The position numbers were made by a program, and so were the translations under genes. This document shows positions 14,544 through 23,956 of a stretch of 58,626 nt of DNA, piece by piece. Source of the stretch: Bdellovibrionales bacterium (GTDB lineage Bacteria > Bdellovibrionota > Bdellovibrionia > Bdellovibrionales > UBA1609). The number at the start of each line of letters is the position of its first letter. Within the stretch, counting starts at the first letter, position 1. Under the pieces are notes generated by a model. That model did no database searches. It had not been told where the DNA came from and was given only the letters and a program-made list of their open reading frames with translations. The stretch spans positions 1 to 58,626 of the forward strand of contig JAPPLG010000014.1 of NCBI GenBank assembly GCA_028819545.1, in the 5' to 3' direction.

Positions 14544-15878
14544 TTAAGAAAACAAGTGTGATAGCTCTGTTATATGAGAAATTACTTTAACTTTTATTTT
14601 TGAGGATTGAAGACCTTTTTGATTGCTTTGAGGCAGATAGACTTCTTTAAATCCAAGTCTTTCAGCTTCCTGCACACGCTCTTTTCCAAAAGGGCAGGAT
14701 CTGATCTCACCAGTGAGCCCCACTTCTCCAAAAAAACAGGGTTCAACAGGCTTTTGATGATAAGAAGAAAGCAAAGCCGAAATAACAGCAAGATCCACAG
14801 CTGTTTCTGATAATTTTAAACCTCCGACCAAGTTGATAAATACATCATATTTTGAGAATGGAGTTTGAAAATACTTTTCCAAAACAGCTAAAATTAAGTG
14901 AAGACGGTTGACGTCAATTCCTAGAGAAGTTCTTCTTGGCATGGCCAAGTAACTTTTTAAAGTGAGAGCCTGGATTTCACAAAGAAGAGGTCTTCCTCCC
15001 TCCACACCTGTAAAGACAGCAGAGCCGATGCGGTCTTTTCCTCTTTCCTCAAGAAAAAACTCAGAAGGATTTTGAATTTCCTCCAAACCTTTATCAGACA
15101 TTTGAAACACGCCAAACTCATTGGTGGCTCCAAATCTGTTTTTCAAGGCTTTTAAGATGCGGTAATGGGTTTCTCCTTCAAATGAAAGAACAGCATCCAC
15201 CATATGCTCCAGCACACGAGGACCGGCAAGACTGCCTTCTTTAGTCACATGTCCAATAATTAAAACAGAGGTGGAAGTTGATTTTGCAAAATGCATCAGC
15301 TGATTAGAGCATTCCCTGACTTGTGAAACAGTTCCCGGAGCAGACTGCAGTTCTGATAAATAAACACTTTGTATGGAGTCAATAATCACAAAAGAGGGTT
15401 TAAGGTTTCTTGCTTTTTCCAAAATATTTTCAATGGAGCTTTCATTAAATAATAAAATATCAGAACTTGAAATATTTAAACGTTTGGCTCTAAGAGCTGT
15501 CTGACCGGTGCTTTCTTCAGAACAGGCATAAAGCACTTTTCCGTGCTGACTGAGCCCTCCGGACATTTGCAATAGAAGGGTGCTTTTACCGATACCTGGA
15601 GGGCCCCCCAGTAAAATATAAGAGCCTGCAACCAAACCTCCTCCAAGGACCCGGTCCAGTTCTCCAATTCCTGTTTGAGTTCTCTCAAAAGGATATTCAA
15701 TAGTTTGAGTGAGGGGAGTAATGTCAGATGGAGTGGTGGATTGAAATTTTTCTTCTTTTTTTAAAACTTCTTCATGGAGGGTATTCCATTCGCCGCATCC
15801 CATGCACTTTCCTTCCCATTTAACGTGAGAGGTGCCGCAGTTTTGGCAGACATAAACACTGTTTTTCTTTCGTGCCAT
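14544..15878 (-). CDS. radA: DNA repair protein RadA/Sms
   Basis: RadA is a RecA-like branch-migration helicase for recombination intermediates. The 444-residue protein has an N-terminal zinc finger (CQNCGTSHVKWEGKCMGC, about 11-28), Walker A GGPPGIGKST (about 89-98), the RadA-specific KNRFGATNEFG motif (about 250) and a C-terminal Lon-like P domain (about 330-444). I place the start at 15878 (MARKKNSVYVC), because the first 12 residues of the longer frame are not part of the family. Confidence 0.95.
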   Translation of the reverse strand: MARKKNSVYVCQNCGTSHVKWEGKCMGCGEWNTLHEEVLKKEEKFQSTTPSDITPLTQTIEYPFERTQTGIGELDRVLGGGLVAGSYILLGGPPGIGKSTLLLQMSGGLSQHGKVLYACSEESTGQTALRAKRLNISSSDILLFNESSIENILEKARNLKPSFVIIDSIQSVYLSELQSAPGTVSQVRECSNQLMHFAKSTSTSVLIIGHVTKEGSLAGPRVLEHMVDAVLSFEGETHYRILKALKNRFGATNEFGVFQMSDKGLEEIQNPSEFFLEERGKDRIGSAVFTGVEGGRPLLCEIQALTLKSYLAMPRRTSLGIDVNRLHLILAVLEKYFQTPFSKYDVFINLVGGLKLSETAVDLAVISALLSSYHQKPVEPCFFGEVGLTGEIRSCPFGKERVQEAERLGFKEVYLPQSNQKGLQSSKIKVKVISHITELSHLFS

Positions 15879-15923
15879 AGGCAAGAAAGTACGGGCTGAA
15901 TCTCTAATAAGCAATCTTATTTT

Positions 15924-16826
15924 TTAAATAGGTTGAGAGATGCCTATGTGGAAGGTGATTTCTGAAATTTCAACTGGAATACTATCTGGTTTTGGTTTTA
16001 CACCCAGGATATTTTCTTCAAACCATTTACCTCCCCATTGAGGCCGTTCATATCCAATGGATATAGGAACTGTGTATTTAGTGTTTGGTACATTGATGTC
16101 TATTCCAAGTTTAACTTGTGCAATGGGCTGAAATTTGAATTCTGATCTGTCAAAAACATGGTAATTATCGTTGATGTTGTTCCATTTGGATAAACTGCCT
16201 CCTGCACTAATCCACAACTTTGTTTTTCCAGCTATAGGAGCATGAAACTTTATCCCAAGTTGCAGGAAGGGAAAGCTTGTCATCTGTAGATGACCAAAAT
16301 TTCTGGAAAAGTTGGATCCTCCTGAGATTTCACTGTTAATCATATAGTAACTAAGGCCGCTGGCAATATTTAAAGAGAAGAGCCTGTGAAAAGGCCAATC
16401 AAAAAATAAACTGCCTCCTGCCTTCCACCCGTGGTGGCGTTGTGTTTCCCGAATATCTTTTCTTACAATGATCCAACCGCCTGAACCCATTAGACCCACT
16501 CTGTTTTTTTGTAGTGAGCCTGCAGTTTCTACAGATTCCAATGCAGTTTGATTGGTATGCTCTAAAAGCCAGTTTACTCCTATTGTGCCGTCTACGATAG
16601 TTGCTATAGCTTTGTCGTTTTTGACTTTATCAAGGCGAATGATTCCACGTGGTTTGCCGAATAAGTCCAAAGCTTCCATATGATCGCCGACAGAAGCTGA
16701 AGATCCTTCCAGATGAACAAAACAGCGGTTACCCTTTACTTTAGCAACAATAGCAGAGTGGCCAAACAAGGGGATCATTAACAAAATAAAAAATAGCAAA
16801 CGTATCAACACAGGACGTCTCCTCAT
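15924..16826 (-). CDS. Exported beta-rich, probably outer-membrane protein
   Basis: This 300-residue protein starts with MRRRPVLIRLLFFILL, a signal peptide ending near residue 24 (...PLFGHSA). A small N-terminal domain (about 25-95) resembles an SH3-like or FlgT-type fold in which VGDHMEALDLFGKPRGIIRL is conspicuous. Amphipathic beta-strands rich in aromatic and glycine residues fill 105-300, consistent with a barrel. No enzyme motif is visible. It is 45 bases upstream of radA on the same strand, but a functional link is not implied. Confidence 0.55.
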   Translation of the reverse strand: MRRRPVLIRLLFFILLMIPLFGHSAIVAKVKGNRCFVHLEGSSASVGDHMEALDLFGKPRGIIRLDKVKNDKAIATIVDGTIGVNWLLEHTNQTALESVETAGSLQKNRVGLMGSGGWIIVRKDIRETQRHHGWKAGGSLFFDWPFHRLFSLNIASGLSYYMINSEISGGSNFSRNFGHLQMTSFPFLQLGIKFHAPIAGKTKLWISAGGSLSKWNNINDNYHVFDRSEFKFQPIAQVKLGIDINVPNTKYTVPISIGYERPQWGGKWFEENILGVKPKPDSIPVEISEITFHIGISQPI

Positions 16827-16885
16827 AAAAATATGTCTATCCTTTTATTATTTTTAAAGTAAAGCTTAATATCAATTACTTTTTG

Positions 16886-17308
16886 TTAGAAGGGCAAATC
16901 TGCTTCTTTAGTGTCAAAAGTTTCTTCAGTTGAGTAGGCTTCATTAGGGGTTTTAGGGGCCTCTGTGGATTTTGGAGCTCCGGCCGCTAAGAATAGAACT
17001 TGGTTTGCCACTACTTCTGTAGAGAAACGTTTTTCACCTTTTTCTGTTTCCCAGGATCGGGTTTGTAGTCGTCCCTCAATGTAAACTTGACGTCCTTTTG
17101 TTAGATGCTGTGCGCAAGTTTCAGCTAACTTTCCCCAGATTACAATACGATGCCACTCTGTTTTTTCCTGACGTTCTCCTTCACGATTGATCCAACTTTC
17201 ACTAGTGGCTAAATTTAAGCGGGTGACTGTTTGACCGGTTTGGGTTTGTTTTTTTTCAGGATCTGCTCCCAAACGACCAACTAAGATAACTTTATTGATG
17301 CCTGACAT
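16886..17308 (-). CDS. ssb: Single-stranded DNA-binding protein
   Basis: The OB-fold SSB is 140 residues long. [18 protein letters not shown] (1-18) and [13 protein letters not shown] (about 50-62) are family signatures, [15 protein letters not shown] is the conserved central strand pair, and the acidic tail ends in EADLPF, the tip that binds repair partners. The linker (about 110-132) is short. GGAGG is nine bases before the ATG. It lies on the same strand just beyond gspN but has its own ribosome site. Confidence 0.96.
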   Translation of the reverse strand: MSGINKVILVGRLGADPEKKQTQTGQTVTRLNLATSESWINREGERQEKTEWHRIVIWGKLAETCAQHLTKGRQVYIEGRLQTRSWETEKGEKRFSTEVVANQVLFLAAGAPKSTEAPKTPNEAYSTEETFDTKEADLPF

Positions 17309-17374
17309 AATTCTTTTCCTCCATTACTCTGATTACATGAGATATTCGTCTTAATGGATAGAGTCAATAAAAAT

Positions 17375-18319
17375 TTATAATTTTTCAATTTTTGGAGGAT
17401 AAGAGGATCGACCTGTTATTTTTGCTTTGTATTGATAGCGATCTGTTCCAATTTTTTCTTCAACGTTAGATAAAAATAGATCCAGAAAGAAAAACTGATT
17501 TTTCATTTGTTCATCCAATATCAAATTTAACTCTAAGTTATACTCTCGCATTAACTGTAAGGTTCCAAATTTTAAATTAACAAAACCTTTAGACTCTAGG
17601 TGAAGAGGGTCATTTATTTCCCCAATTCTAATGGTTTGAACGTCAAGGCGTCCATTATGCAAGGATGCTTTTCCTTCCAGGGACTTCCATTGCAGTTGAG
17701 GCAAGGTCCAAGTTCCGATAGATTGTGAAAAAGAGTAGGAGTTGAAAAAAATATCTTTAGCCCGCAGTTGTATAGAGCCTTTTATTATATTTGTTCTCAT
17801 ATTCATTTTTAAATCCATGAAGAAGTCGACAAGCCCTTTTGCGCCTTTGAAGAAGGGGGAAAACAGTTGGAAATGTTGTATTTCAAAATCTTGAGATTCT
17901 GCTCGAATTTGCAAGGGAGGAGGATTTTTACCTTCAGATGAAAAGGAGGTTTTTAAAATTATTTTTAATTTTGATTTGCCTATACGGGCTGTAGCCTTTA
18001 TTCCCGGTGTAAAAGTAATCAAAGAAAGATAAGTGGGATAAATAGTCAGGCGATCAAAAACAGCAGAGCCGTTTGTCCAGGGTGTGATAAGCTCCGCTTT
18101 TTTTAGAATTAATCTTGGCGGGAAAATTCCAAGAGAGTGGGAGTCATATTGTAAATGGACGTCTGTGGAAATCTCCGACAATTTGAGTGTGAGCTTTTGA
18201 ATCACATCATTGTAAGGGAAGAGAATTAAAACCATAAAGATCAATAATAAGAGGTTTAGTAAAAATATTTTTTTACTTGGAAATAAAAAAGCAAATATAT
18301 GTTTTATCCGAAATTTCAT
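17375..18319 (-). CDS. gspN: Type II secretion system protein N
   Basis: The 314-residue protein has one N-terminal membrane anchor (about 17-36, FLLNLLLLIFMVLILFPY) and a long periplasmic beta-rich region, in AsmA/GspN style (DVHLQYDSHSLGIFPPRL, SAVFDRLTIYPTYLSLI). Its start overlaps the gspM stop by four bases. It closes the type II secretion operon. GspN is a non-universal component; in GspN-bearing lineages it is linked to envelope assembly of the system. Confidence 0.8.
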   Translation of the reverse strand: MKFRIKHIFAFLFPSKKIFLLNLLLLIFMVLILFPYNDVIQKLTLKLSEISTDVHLQYDSHSLGIFPPRLILKKAELITPWTNGSAVFDRLTIYPTYLSLITFTPGIKATARIGKSKLKIILKTSFSSEGKNPPPLQIRAESQDFEIQHFQLFSPFFKGAKGLVDFFMDLKMNMRTNIIKGSIQLRAKDIFFNSYSFSQSIGTWTLPQLQWKSLEGKASLHNGRLDVQTIRIGEINDPLHLESKGFVNLKFGTLQLMREYNLELNLILDEQMKNQFFFLDLFLSNVEEKIGTDRYQYKAKITGRSSYPPKIEKL

Positions 18320-18954
18320 GCCGGTTTTTTACCTGGAGTGATGGGTGTTTTGGAGTTAGGTTCCTGAAAATGCAGTATAGAATAAGTTGCTGAAAAATAA
18401 TTTTCCTGACCCTCTATTTCTGTGATTTTTAGATGCATTAATTTTACAGAAGGATCAATGTTGTTTAATAACTGTCCAATATCCATGACTTCTTCAATAT
18501 TGATGCCGCTTATTTTAATTTGCTTGCCGGTGTAACTTAATGTTCTTAAGTGTTTTGGGAGCAGTTGTTTTGAAAAATAATAAGAGGAAATTTGCACCTT
18601 ATGGTCTGCAGACAGATTTAATCTTTCAGTAATTTGAGATACTTTTCGATCAAAATCCGAAGAGTTTAAACCTTGAACAACAAATTGATTGGATTCACTT
18701 TTTATTAAATCAAAAATCAATTGTTTTTTCTCTTTAAATTCTTTTGTAGCATCCAATGAATCTTTTAATATAGAAAGAGGTAAAGACACGACCAGCAGTG
18801 CCATTAAGGCTGTGAAGGAATATTTCATTCCTCTTTGTACAGGCAGTTCCAAGTTGTAATATTTTTCAAGAAGAGTGTTATAGACAGCACTATCTTTTAT
18901 TTTATCGTAAACTGCTTCGAATATATTTTTTAATAGATTTTTGATTGATTCCAT
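18316..18954 (-). CDS. gspM: Type II secretion system protein M
   Basis: The 212-residue bitopic inner-membrane protein has a cytoplasmic N-terminus of about 40 residues, a transmembrane helix (about 45-62, SFTALMALLVVSLPLSIL) and a periplasmic ferredoxin-like domain. It supports GspL in the inner-membrane platform. Identification depends mainly on topology and position between gspL and gspN. The cytoplasmic part is longer than in E. coli or Vibrio. Confidence 0.78.
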   Translation of the reverse strand: MESIKNLLKNIFEAVYDKIKDSAVYNTLLEKYYNLELPVQRGMKYSFTALMALLVVSLPLSILKDSLDATKEFKEKKQLIFDLIKSESNQFVVQGLNSSDFDRKVSQITERLNLSADHKVQISSYYFSKQLLPKHLRTLSYTGKQIKISGINIEEVMDIGQLLNNIDPSVKLMHLKITEIEGQENYFSATYSILHFQEPNSKTPITPGKKPA

Positions 18955-18960
18955 AAAGCC

Positions 18961-20688
18961 CTAACTTTTAAGTGTTAATGTAAAGTAAAAATGTTTTACA
19001 GGTTTTGGAGGTTCTTGAGGAGGAGTATTGCTTTCTTCACTGAGCAATTCATTTTCATCTGAGGGGTTTTCTTCAGCAAGTGCTTCAGATAGTTCATCAA
19101 TTTGAGTTTCCAGGCTTTCTTCAGGTTCAGGAATAAATTCCTGGGGAGTTTCTTTTTGAATTATTTCTTTTTTTTCAGCTACAGGTACTTTTTTTTGTTC
19201 CACTTTTCCGTCGGGGGTGAGGGTTTTTAGGTGTTGCACTAATGATTCAAAATATTGCTCTGTCACTGTACCTTGGATATCAACTTGACGGTCTTTAATT
19301 TCAAGCTGAGTAATTTCCATATTCCACGTACTGGATGCATCAAGAGAAAAACTAAATTGTTTCAATGTGTCCAGCACGGATGGGATTTGGTTTAAAGATT
19401 GGAAGGCTTTACTTGTATCCTGGTTGTATTTTTTTTGTTTTAAAAATTTTTCTACATTTTTGATTGAGATGCTTCTTGTTTTTAGACCAGCTACTCGTCT
19501 GGCATAATTACTAAAGATTTGGTTCATTTCTAGGGTCAGCTCAGAAGCCTTCCAGTTTCTTACACCAATATAGGCAAAAAAGATGATGACTGCGGCTGAG
19601 ATGCTTTTAATCAGGGTTAATTTGTGTTTGGTGATCTTAATTCTTTCTTCCTGCATGTGAGGCATTAAGTTGATAGGAGGATTTTTTGGTTTTTTGAAGG
19701 CTTCAATAGCAGTGCCCAGGCTGATCAGATAATCTGATGAAGGAATAGAAAACTTTTCTTCATCTTCCATTTTATGGACGGGTGTATGAACAGCTTTATA
19801 GAGATGATAAGATAGATTTTGGATCATGGCTCCTGGACCTAAAATTGTAATGTCTTCAATGGAGGCGTGTCCGGCTCCTTTTAAGTAAATAAGAAGAAGG
19901 CGCATATGATGACTGAGAGATGAGAAAGATTCTTTTATTATTTTGGAGAGAGGTACAACAGCCTCCATATCATCGTGTGTGAGTATGGCGTTTTCAAAGA
20001 AATAAGTTAAAGCTTTATTCAGATCTCTTCTGTATTTTGCAGAGATGGATTGGATGCAGGATTGAAAGCCCCAATTTAAGTTGTGAATCAGCAAAACACG
20101 GTTGTCAGAAGACAACACTAAGGCAATAGATTGATTGTAGGATAAATACAATTTGAGTTGGGTGCCTGATACGGGAGGGGAGAGCTTTGGTGGAGAGGCC
20201 TTCCAATCTTCAAATAAGTTAGACAGTGCGGAAGACTCAGGGACTAGTATAGAAGTTTGAATGCCTGCAGATTTGATCAATTCCAAGAATTCTGTCATCC
20301 AGGATTTGGATGAGACAAAACTAAGCACTGAGCTTCCGGTATTACTGCGGTAACAGATTTTAGAAGAATAGACCATATCGGAAAATGGAATTTTATCTTC
20401 AATTTCAAAAGGAAGAGCTTTGTTAATTTTAAATTTTTCTGTGAAAGGAAATTTTAAATCATGAATAGAAACTTGTGTTTGAGGCACTGTAAATACAAAC
20501 TCATGTTGAGGATATTCTTTTACCAGTTCTTTAAGTTTTAACACCAGCTCTGCTTTTCTTTGCTCTTCATTAAGTTCTAAAGAAAGAGGAAGTGCAGTTT
20601 GTTTCACCACTATGGGCTGTGCATCTGCTGTCCGCAGAGAAACAGCGTAGATATGATAGGGTGTAATATGGACTCCAAGAACTTGCAT
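18961..20688 (-). CDS. gspL: Type II secretion system protein L
   Basis: The 575-residue inner-membrane platform protein recruits the GspE ATPase. It has an actin-like cytoplasmic domain (about 1-325, MQVLGVHITPYHIYAVSLR), a single transmembrane helix (about 355-372, SISAAVIIFFAYIGVRNW) and a periplasmic ferredoxin-like region (about 375-500). The C-terminus carries an unusual glutamate/proline-rich segment (about 505-565: EFIPEPEESLETQIDE, LSEALAEENPSDENE) before the last strand. That makes the protein longer than the usual 400 residues. It is followed by gspM after six bases. Confidence 0.85.
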   Translation of the reverse strand: MQVLGVHITPYHIYAVSLRTADAQPIVVKQTALPLSLELNEEQRKAELVLKLKELVKEYPQHEFVFTVPQTQVSIHDLKFPFTEKFKINKALPFEIEDKIPFSDMVYSSKICYRSNTGSSVLSFVSSKSWMTEFLELIKSAGIQTSILVPESSALSNLFEDWKASPPKLSPPVSGTQLKLYLSYNQSIALVLSSDNRVLLIHNLNWGFQSCIQSISAKYRRDLNKALTYFFENAILTHDDMEAVVPLSKIIKESFSSLSHHMRLLLIYLKGAGHASIEDITILGPGAMIQNLSYHLYKAVHTPVHKMEDEEKFSIPSSDYLISLGTAIEAFKKPKNPPINLMPHMQEERIKITKHKLTLIKSISAAVIIFFAYIGVRNWKASELTLEMNQIFSNYARRVAGLKTRSISIKNVEKFLKQKKYNQDTSKAFQSLNQIPSVLDTLKQFSFSLDASSTWNMEITQLEIKDRQVDIQGTVTEQYFESLVQHLKTLTPDGKVEQKKVPVAEKKEIIQKETPQEFIPEPEESLETQIDELSEALAEENPSDENELLSEESNTPPQEPPKPVKHFYFTLTLKS

Positions 20689-20692
20689 GGCT

Positions 20693-21922
20693 TTAGTTTA
20701 CGTCTTTCCAATAAATAATAAAAGGGGATGTCATCGGGTTGCCTACCATAGTATCACTTTCATACATCATTTCTTGATACCCTGGGTCACCTTTCTGAAG
20801 GGCGCGGTATCCTGACTTGCTTTTTAACTCTGTCATTTGGTTAAATATTCTTTTAAATGTAGAGTGTGGGTCATAAAAAACCGCTTCGATAACATGAAAA
20901 TTTTGACCGGATGTTCCACGACTGGTGATTCGAAAATTTTGTGGAGCATCATAGTTAAAAACTACAGTATGCAGTGCAGGTTCATTGTCTCTATCTTGCT
21001 TATAAGCGGGGATTAAAAAATTTAAATTTTGATTGGCCCATAAGCTTTCCACTTGATTAAATTCTGAAAGTACCCAGGGGTTTTCTTCCTGTTGGTCTGT
21101 ATTGTCTCTCCTTGTGACTAATTGTTCAGCCATGTCTTTTTCTATATTTTCATGAAGACTTTGCATGATCATAGGGTTGGCATACTGTAAATGAATGCCT
21201 CCAATGGCATAAAAACTAATATACGGCCGAATCCACTCAATCAGCTCGGGACTGATGCCTTCAATTTTTTCTAATTCACTGAAATGGGTTAAAGGGCGTC
21301 CCAGTGAGTGGCTGGGGTCTTGTATAGCTTGTATAATATTTTGCTGAATGTCTCTCATGTCATTTACAGAATGTTTTTCCTGAAGCCATACATGTTGGTT
21401 TCTTAAATGAATAAGTAAATTGTAAAAAATATTTCGAGTCCACTCTCTAACCTGGGGTATAGGTGAAACCATATCGTTCAGATTGATTCTGGAATTTTCT
21501 GCTGTAATTTGTACATTGTAAGACATATCCAATAGAGATTTTCCAATAAGATCCTGCACTTCGCCCTGCCTGATATCAGATAAGTCAGGAGGCATAACCG
21601 GAGGCCATGCAAAGGGAGCCTGCCATATTTGATCTGTATATTGGCGAACCAATTCTTTTCCTTGAGGGCCTAATACAGATTCAAGGTTTCTATTGTCTAA
21701 CAGTTGATGAATTTTTCTATAAGTCATTATTTTTAATAGAGCCAGCTCCACTCCGGACTTAGCGGCGTGATAAGCTCTGAGAGAGTGGTAATGTGAAGCT
21801 CCGTTTTTATACTCCACTTGTGTATCAAAAGCTATTTGCTGTACGATAACTATCATTAAAGTAATAGTGGTGAGGACCACCATTAACACCATCCCTCTTT
21901 TCTGTTTATAAAATCTGCTCAT
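20693..21922 (-). CDS. gspK: Type II secretion minor pseudopilin K
   Basis: The 409-residue pseudopilin tip protein has a short basic leader (MSRFYKQKRG) cut before MVLMVVLTTITLMIVIV. It lacks the usual glutamate at +5, as is characteristic of GspK. A helix-hairpin-helix/SAM-like inserted domain is visible (LTHFSELEKIEGISPELIEWI, markers about 190-215). It overlaps gspJ by four bases and is followed by gspL. Confidence 0.87.
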   Translation of the reverse strand: MSRFYKQKRGMVLMVVLTTITLMIVIVQQIAFDTQVEYKNGASHYHSLRAYHAAKSGVELALLKIMTYRKIHQLLDNRNLESVLGPQGKELVRQYTDQIWQAPFAWPPVMPPDLSDIRQGEVQDLIGKSLLDMSYNVQITAENSRINLNDMVSPIPQVREWTRNIFYNLLIHLRNQHVWLQEKHSVNDMRDIQQNIIQAIQDPSHSLGRPLTHFSELEKIEGISPELIEWIRPYISFYAIGGIHLQYANPMIMQSLHENIEKDMAEQLVTRRDNTDQQEENPWVLSEFNQVESLWANQNLNFLIPAYKQDRDNEPALHTVVFNYDAPQNFRITSRGTSGQNFHVIEAVFYDPHSTFKRIFNQMTELKSKSGYRALQKGDPGYQEMMYESDTMVGNPMTSPFIIYWKDVN

Positions 21923-22782
21923 CTTTGACCCCTGTTTATTCCTCCAGGCTGTTTTGGCTGGGAGGATTTTCTTCTGTTGGAGTCAGAGGAACCTTTCTTC
22001 TGCGTTTTTGAAAGTTCTGGTATTTTTGTCGGACTGTGAATTTTATGAGATAAAATACTTGGATAAATGGGAATAGACAAAGATAGAGGGTCTGAGTTTT
22101 CTAACTCGATGTCCATTTTGACAGCTAAAGGAAATGTCAGAGGAAAATTATAAAAATTTGCTGGGTACTCAATATTAAATGTATTTGTCCATTCCTTGTT
22201 TCGGGCATTAAGATACTGAAGAGTGAGTTCGTTGACTTCTTCCAATAGAACAGTGCTTTGTGTTTCTGAGTCAGGAAATTCATCCAAAGCTCTATCATCT
22301 ATAGGAGCTGTTTTTCGAATAAGACAGCTGGAGTTGGATGAAGGGCAGTTTTCTATAACGTAACCCACCTTTAAGCGGGGATGGGCGTTTGTAAAATAAA
22401 AGCTTTGTTCATCTCCTTTAAAACCGGCAAAAGGGAACATAAAGTTCCTGCTGTAGTAGCCTTCATCATCAAGGTAATCCGTGATGTAGTCGCTTTCTAC
22501 TTTTCCATTATTTCGTTTTGGGTCCCTTAAGTAATTCCAGTAAGTGAAGTAAGCCTGATGAGAGCTGTCTGTAGCCACAACCATAGGGGTTTGCAGGTCT
22601 TTTCGAATGGCATAGGAAATATTTGTTATGATACGATTTTTCTTTATTAATTTTTCCATTTGATCTTGTGCTCTTGTTGTTTGCTTAAAAACATTCATCA
22701 TTGATAAAGACAAAGCTGTAAATAAAATCAAACTGATCAGAATTTCAATAAGAGAAAACCCTTTGGAATTTTTTGACATCAT
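21919..22782 (-). CDS. gspJ: Type II secretion minor pseudopilin J
   Basis: The 287-residue protein has the type IV prepilin leader SKGFSLIEILISLILFTALS (cleavage after G8, E at +5) and the long hydrophobic helix. The soluble beta domain is typical for GspJ (about 190 residues) but is extended by a serine/lysine/proline-rich tail (about 255-287). The initial MM offers two equally likely starts. It begins six bases after gspI and overlaps gspK by four. Confidence 0.85.
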   Translation of the reverse strand: MMSKNSKGFSLIEILISLILFTALSLSMMNVFKQTTRAQDQMEKLIKKNRIITNISYAIRKDLQTPMVVATDSSHQAYFTYWNYLRDPKRNNGKVESDYITDYLDDEGYYSRNFMFPFAGFKGDEQSFYFTNAHPRLKVGYVIENCPSSNSSCLIRKTAPIDDRALDEFPDSETQSTVLLEEVNELTLQYLNARNKEWTNTFNIEYPANFYNFPLTFPLAVKMDIELENSDPLSLSIPIYPSILSHKIHSPTKIPELSKTQKKGSSDSNRRKSSQPKQPGGINRGQR

Positions 22783-22788
22783 GAGCTC

Positions 22789-23322
22789 CTATGGATTTTC
22801 TGCACCGGAATTTGCAGGCATTGCGGGAATCAGCCCCTGCAGGAAAGAAGGCTGGTTTCCTGTTTGAAAGTCCACAAAATAAGTGGTTATTGAGTAAGAC
22901 ACTTCGGTTTCCATTTTTGTGTAATGAATGGTCAACCGCACTTCAGTCACTAAATCCATAATTTGTTTGGTTACTTGGTCCATAATATTTGTAATTTGAT
23001 TTTCTTCGCGAAGGCCTTCAATCAGATCACGCGGCCCCATATTTTCCATTTGTTTTGTTTCCAGACTCCAAAGAAAATCAGGATAATTTTCAAAGCTTTC
23101 TCTTTCTGCTTCAATCAGAGCGGAAGGCCCTTCTTTTTGGTAGTTAAGCTCTAACTCTGTTATTTTTTGATCCATGAGTTGAGAAACCAGATAGTATCTT
23201 TTGGAACGGTCCAGTTGCTTGGTGGATTGAGAAAAAAACTGGGATATGATGACCATAACTCCTGTCAAAATGATAATTGAATACATCACTTCAATAAAAG
23301 AAAGTCCTCTACGATGCTTCAT
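22789..23322 (-). CDS. gspI: Type II secretion minor pseudopilin I
   Basis: I start this protein at ATG 23322 (177 residues), because the prepilin leader MKHRRGLSFIEVMYSIIIL is then normal in length and AAGGTG stands just before it. The longer frame to 23388 adds 22 residues unlike any leader. The cleavage site is after G6 with E at +5. The start overlaps the end of gspH by 14 bases. It forms the quasihelical tip with GspJ and GspK. Confidence 0.83.
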   Translation of the reverse strand: MKHRRGLSFIEVMYSIIILTGVMVIISQFFSQSTKQLDRSKRYYLVSQLMDQKITELELNYQKEGPSALIEAERESFENYPDFLWSLETKQMENMGPRDLIEGLREENQITNIMDQVTKQIMDLVTEVRLTIHYTKMETEVSYSITTYFVDFQTGNQPSFLQGLIPAMPANSGAENP

Positions 23323-23953
23323 TTTCACCTTCCATAATTTCCAATTCTCCCACAATAGGATTGAATGATAGTGTCCATGTAAACTCACTTCCTTTTCTTA
23401 GAAAAATTTGAATTTGATGAGTGAGTAACTGCGGGTCGTAGGTGATGTATATAGTGTCGCTTTCTGCCAGGTTGTCCATCCACTCAAAGTACAATCCGTT
23501 AGGGAGATCTTGGGTTTGAAAAAAATTAGTGTCTTTTTGAAAAAAAGGGGATGTTTCTTCAATGGGGGGGGATGCTTCTTCAGGTGATTCAGTTGACTCT
23601 TCATCCGGTGCAGGTGTGTCTGCAAGAGGTGTTTTGACTTCCACCCAGTAAGAAGATTTTTGTAAATTTGTTTTCAAAGCCAAACGATAAACTTTATTTT
23701 GAATACGGGAATGGCTGTAGAGAGTGCGGTTTAAAGCCTGAAGGGTTCTTAAAGTTTTTTTGATTTCGTTTTCTGATTTTCTTATGGAGGGAAAAATAAA
23801 AAGCAGGGAAGAGGCAAAAATTGCAACAGCAATTAAAATTTCAATTAAACTAAATCCTCTATTGTTGCGGGGGTGACGACGAAGCAGTGTAGGTGTCAAC
23901 CGAAACTGCTGAGCGAAGGCTTGCAGACGTATCATTAGATCAATAGGTTTCAT
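23309..23953 (-). CDS. gspH: Type II secretion minor pseudopilin H with repeat-derived leader
   Basis: The 214-residue pseudopilin's hydrophobic helix begins NNRGFSLIEILIAVAIFASS (cleavage after G34, E at +5). The leader is about 34 residues rather than the usual 5-12. Its segment AFAQQFRLTPTLLRRHP is the translation of a dispersed hairpin module (23879-23935) plus half of a REP (23868-23880). The reading frame is open through the repeat and no ATG lies between it and the cleavage site; only a TTG (coding L19) could serve as a later start. The body has a glutamate/proline-rich insert (about 110-130). The stop overlaps gspI. Confidence 0.82.
   Translation of the reverse strand: MKPIDLMIRLQAFAQQFRLTPTLLRRHPRNNRGFSLIEILIAVAIFASSLLFIFPSIRKSENEIKKTLRTLQALNRTLYSHSRIQNKVYRLALKTNLQKSSYWVEVKTPLADTPAPDEESTESPEEASPPIEETSPFFQKDTNFFQTQDLPNGLYFEWMDNLAESDTIYITYDPQLLTHQIQIFLRKGSEFTWTLSFNPIVGELEIMEGENEAS
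23868..23935 (-). repeat. Hairpin module plus REP half inside gspH
   Basis: On the plus strand, GACGAAGCAGTGTAGGTGTC followed by AACCGAAACTGCTGAGCGAA and GGCTTGCA matches the intergenic copies at 27656, 33748 and 44319 almost base for base. The six-base stem AGCAGT/ACTGCT is intact. The adjoining TTGCGGGGGTGACG is one arm of the REP family. The copy lies wholly within the 5' coding region of gspH. Confidence 0.8.
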
Positions 23954-23956
23954 TTT

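Noticed and set aside
14594-14810. Small frames on both strands inside radA
   Set aside because: They are shadows of the radA reading frame; radA is complete and strongly supported.
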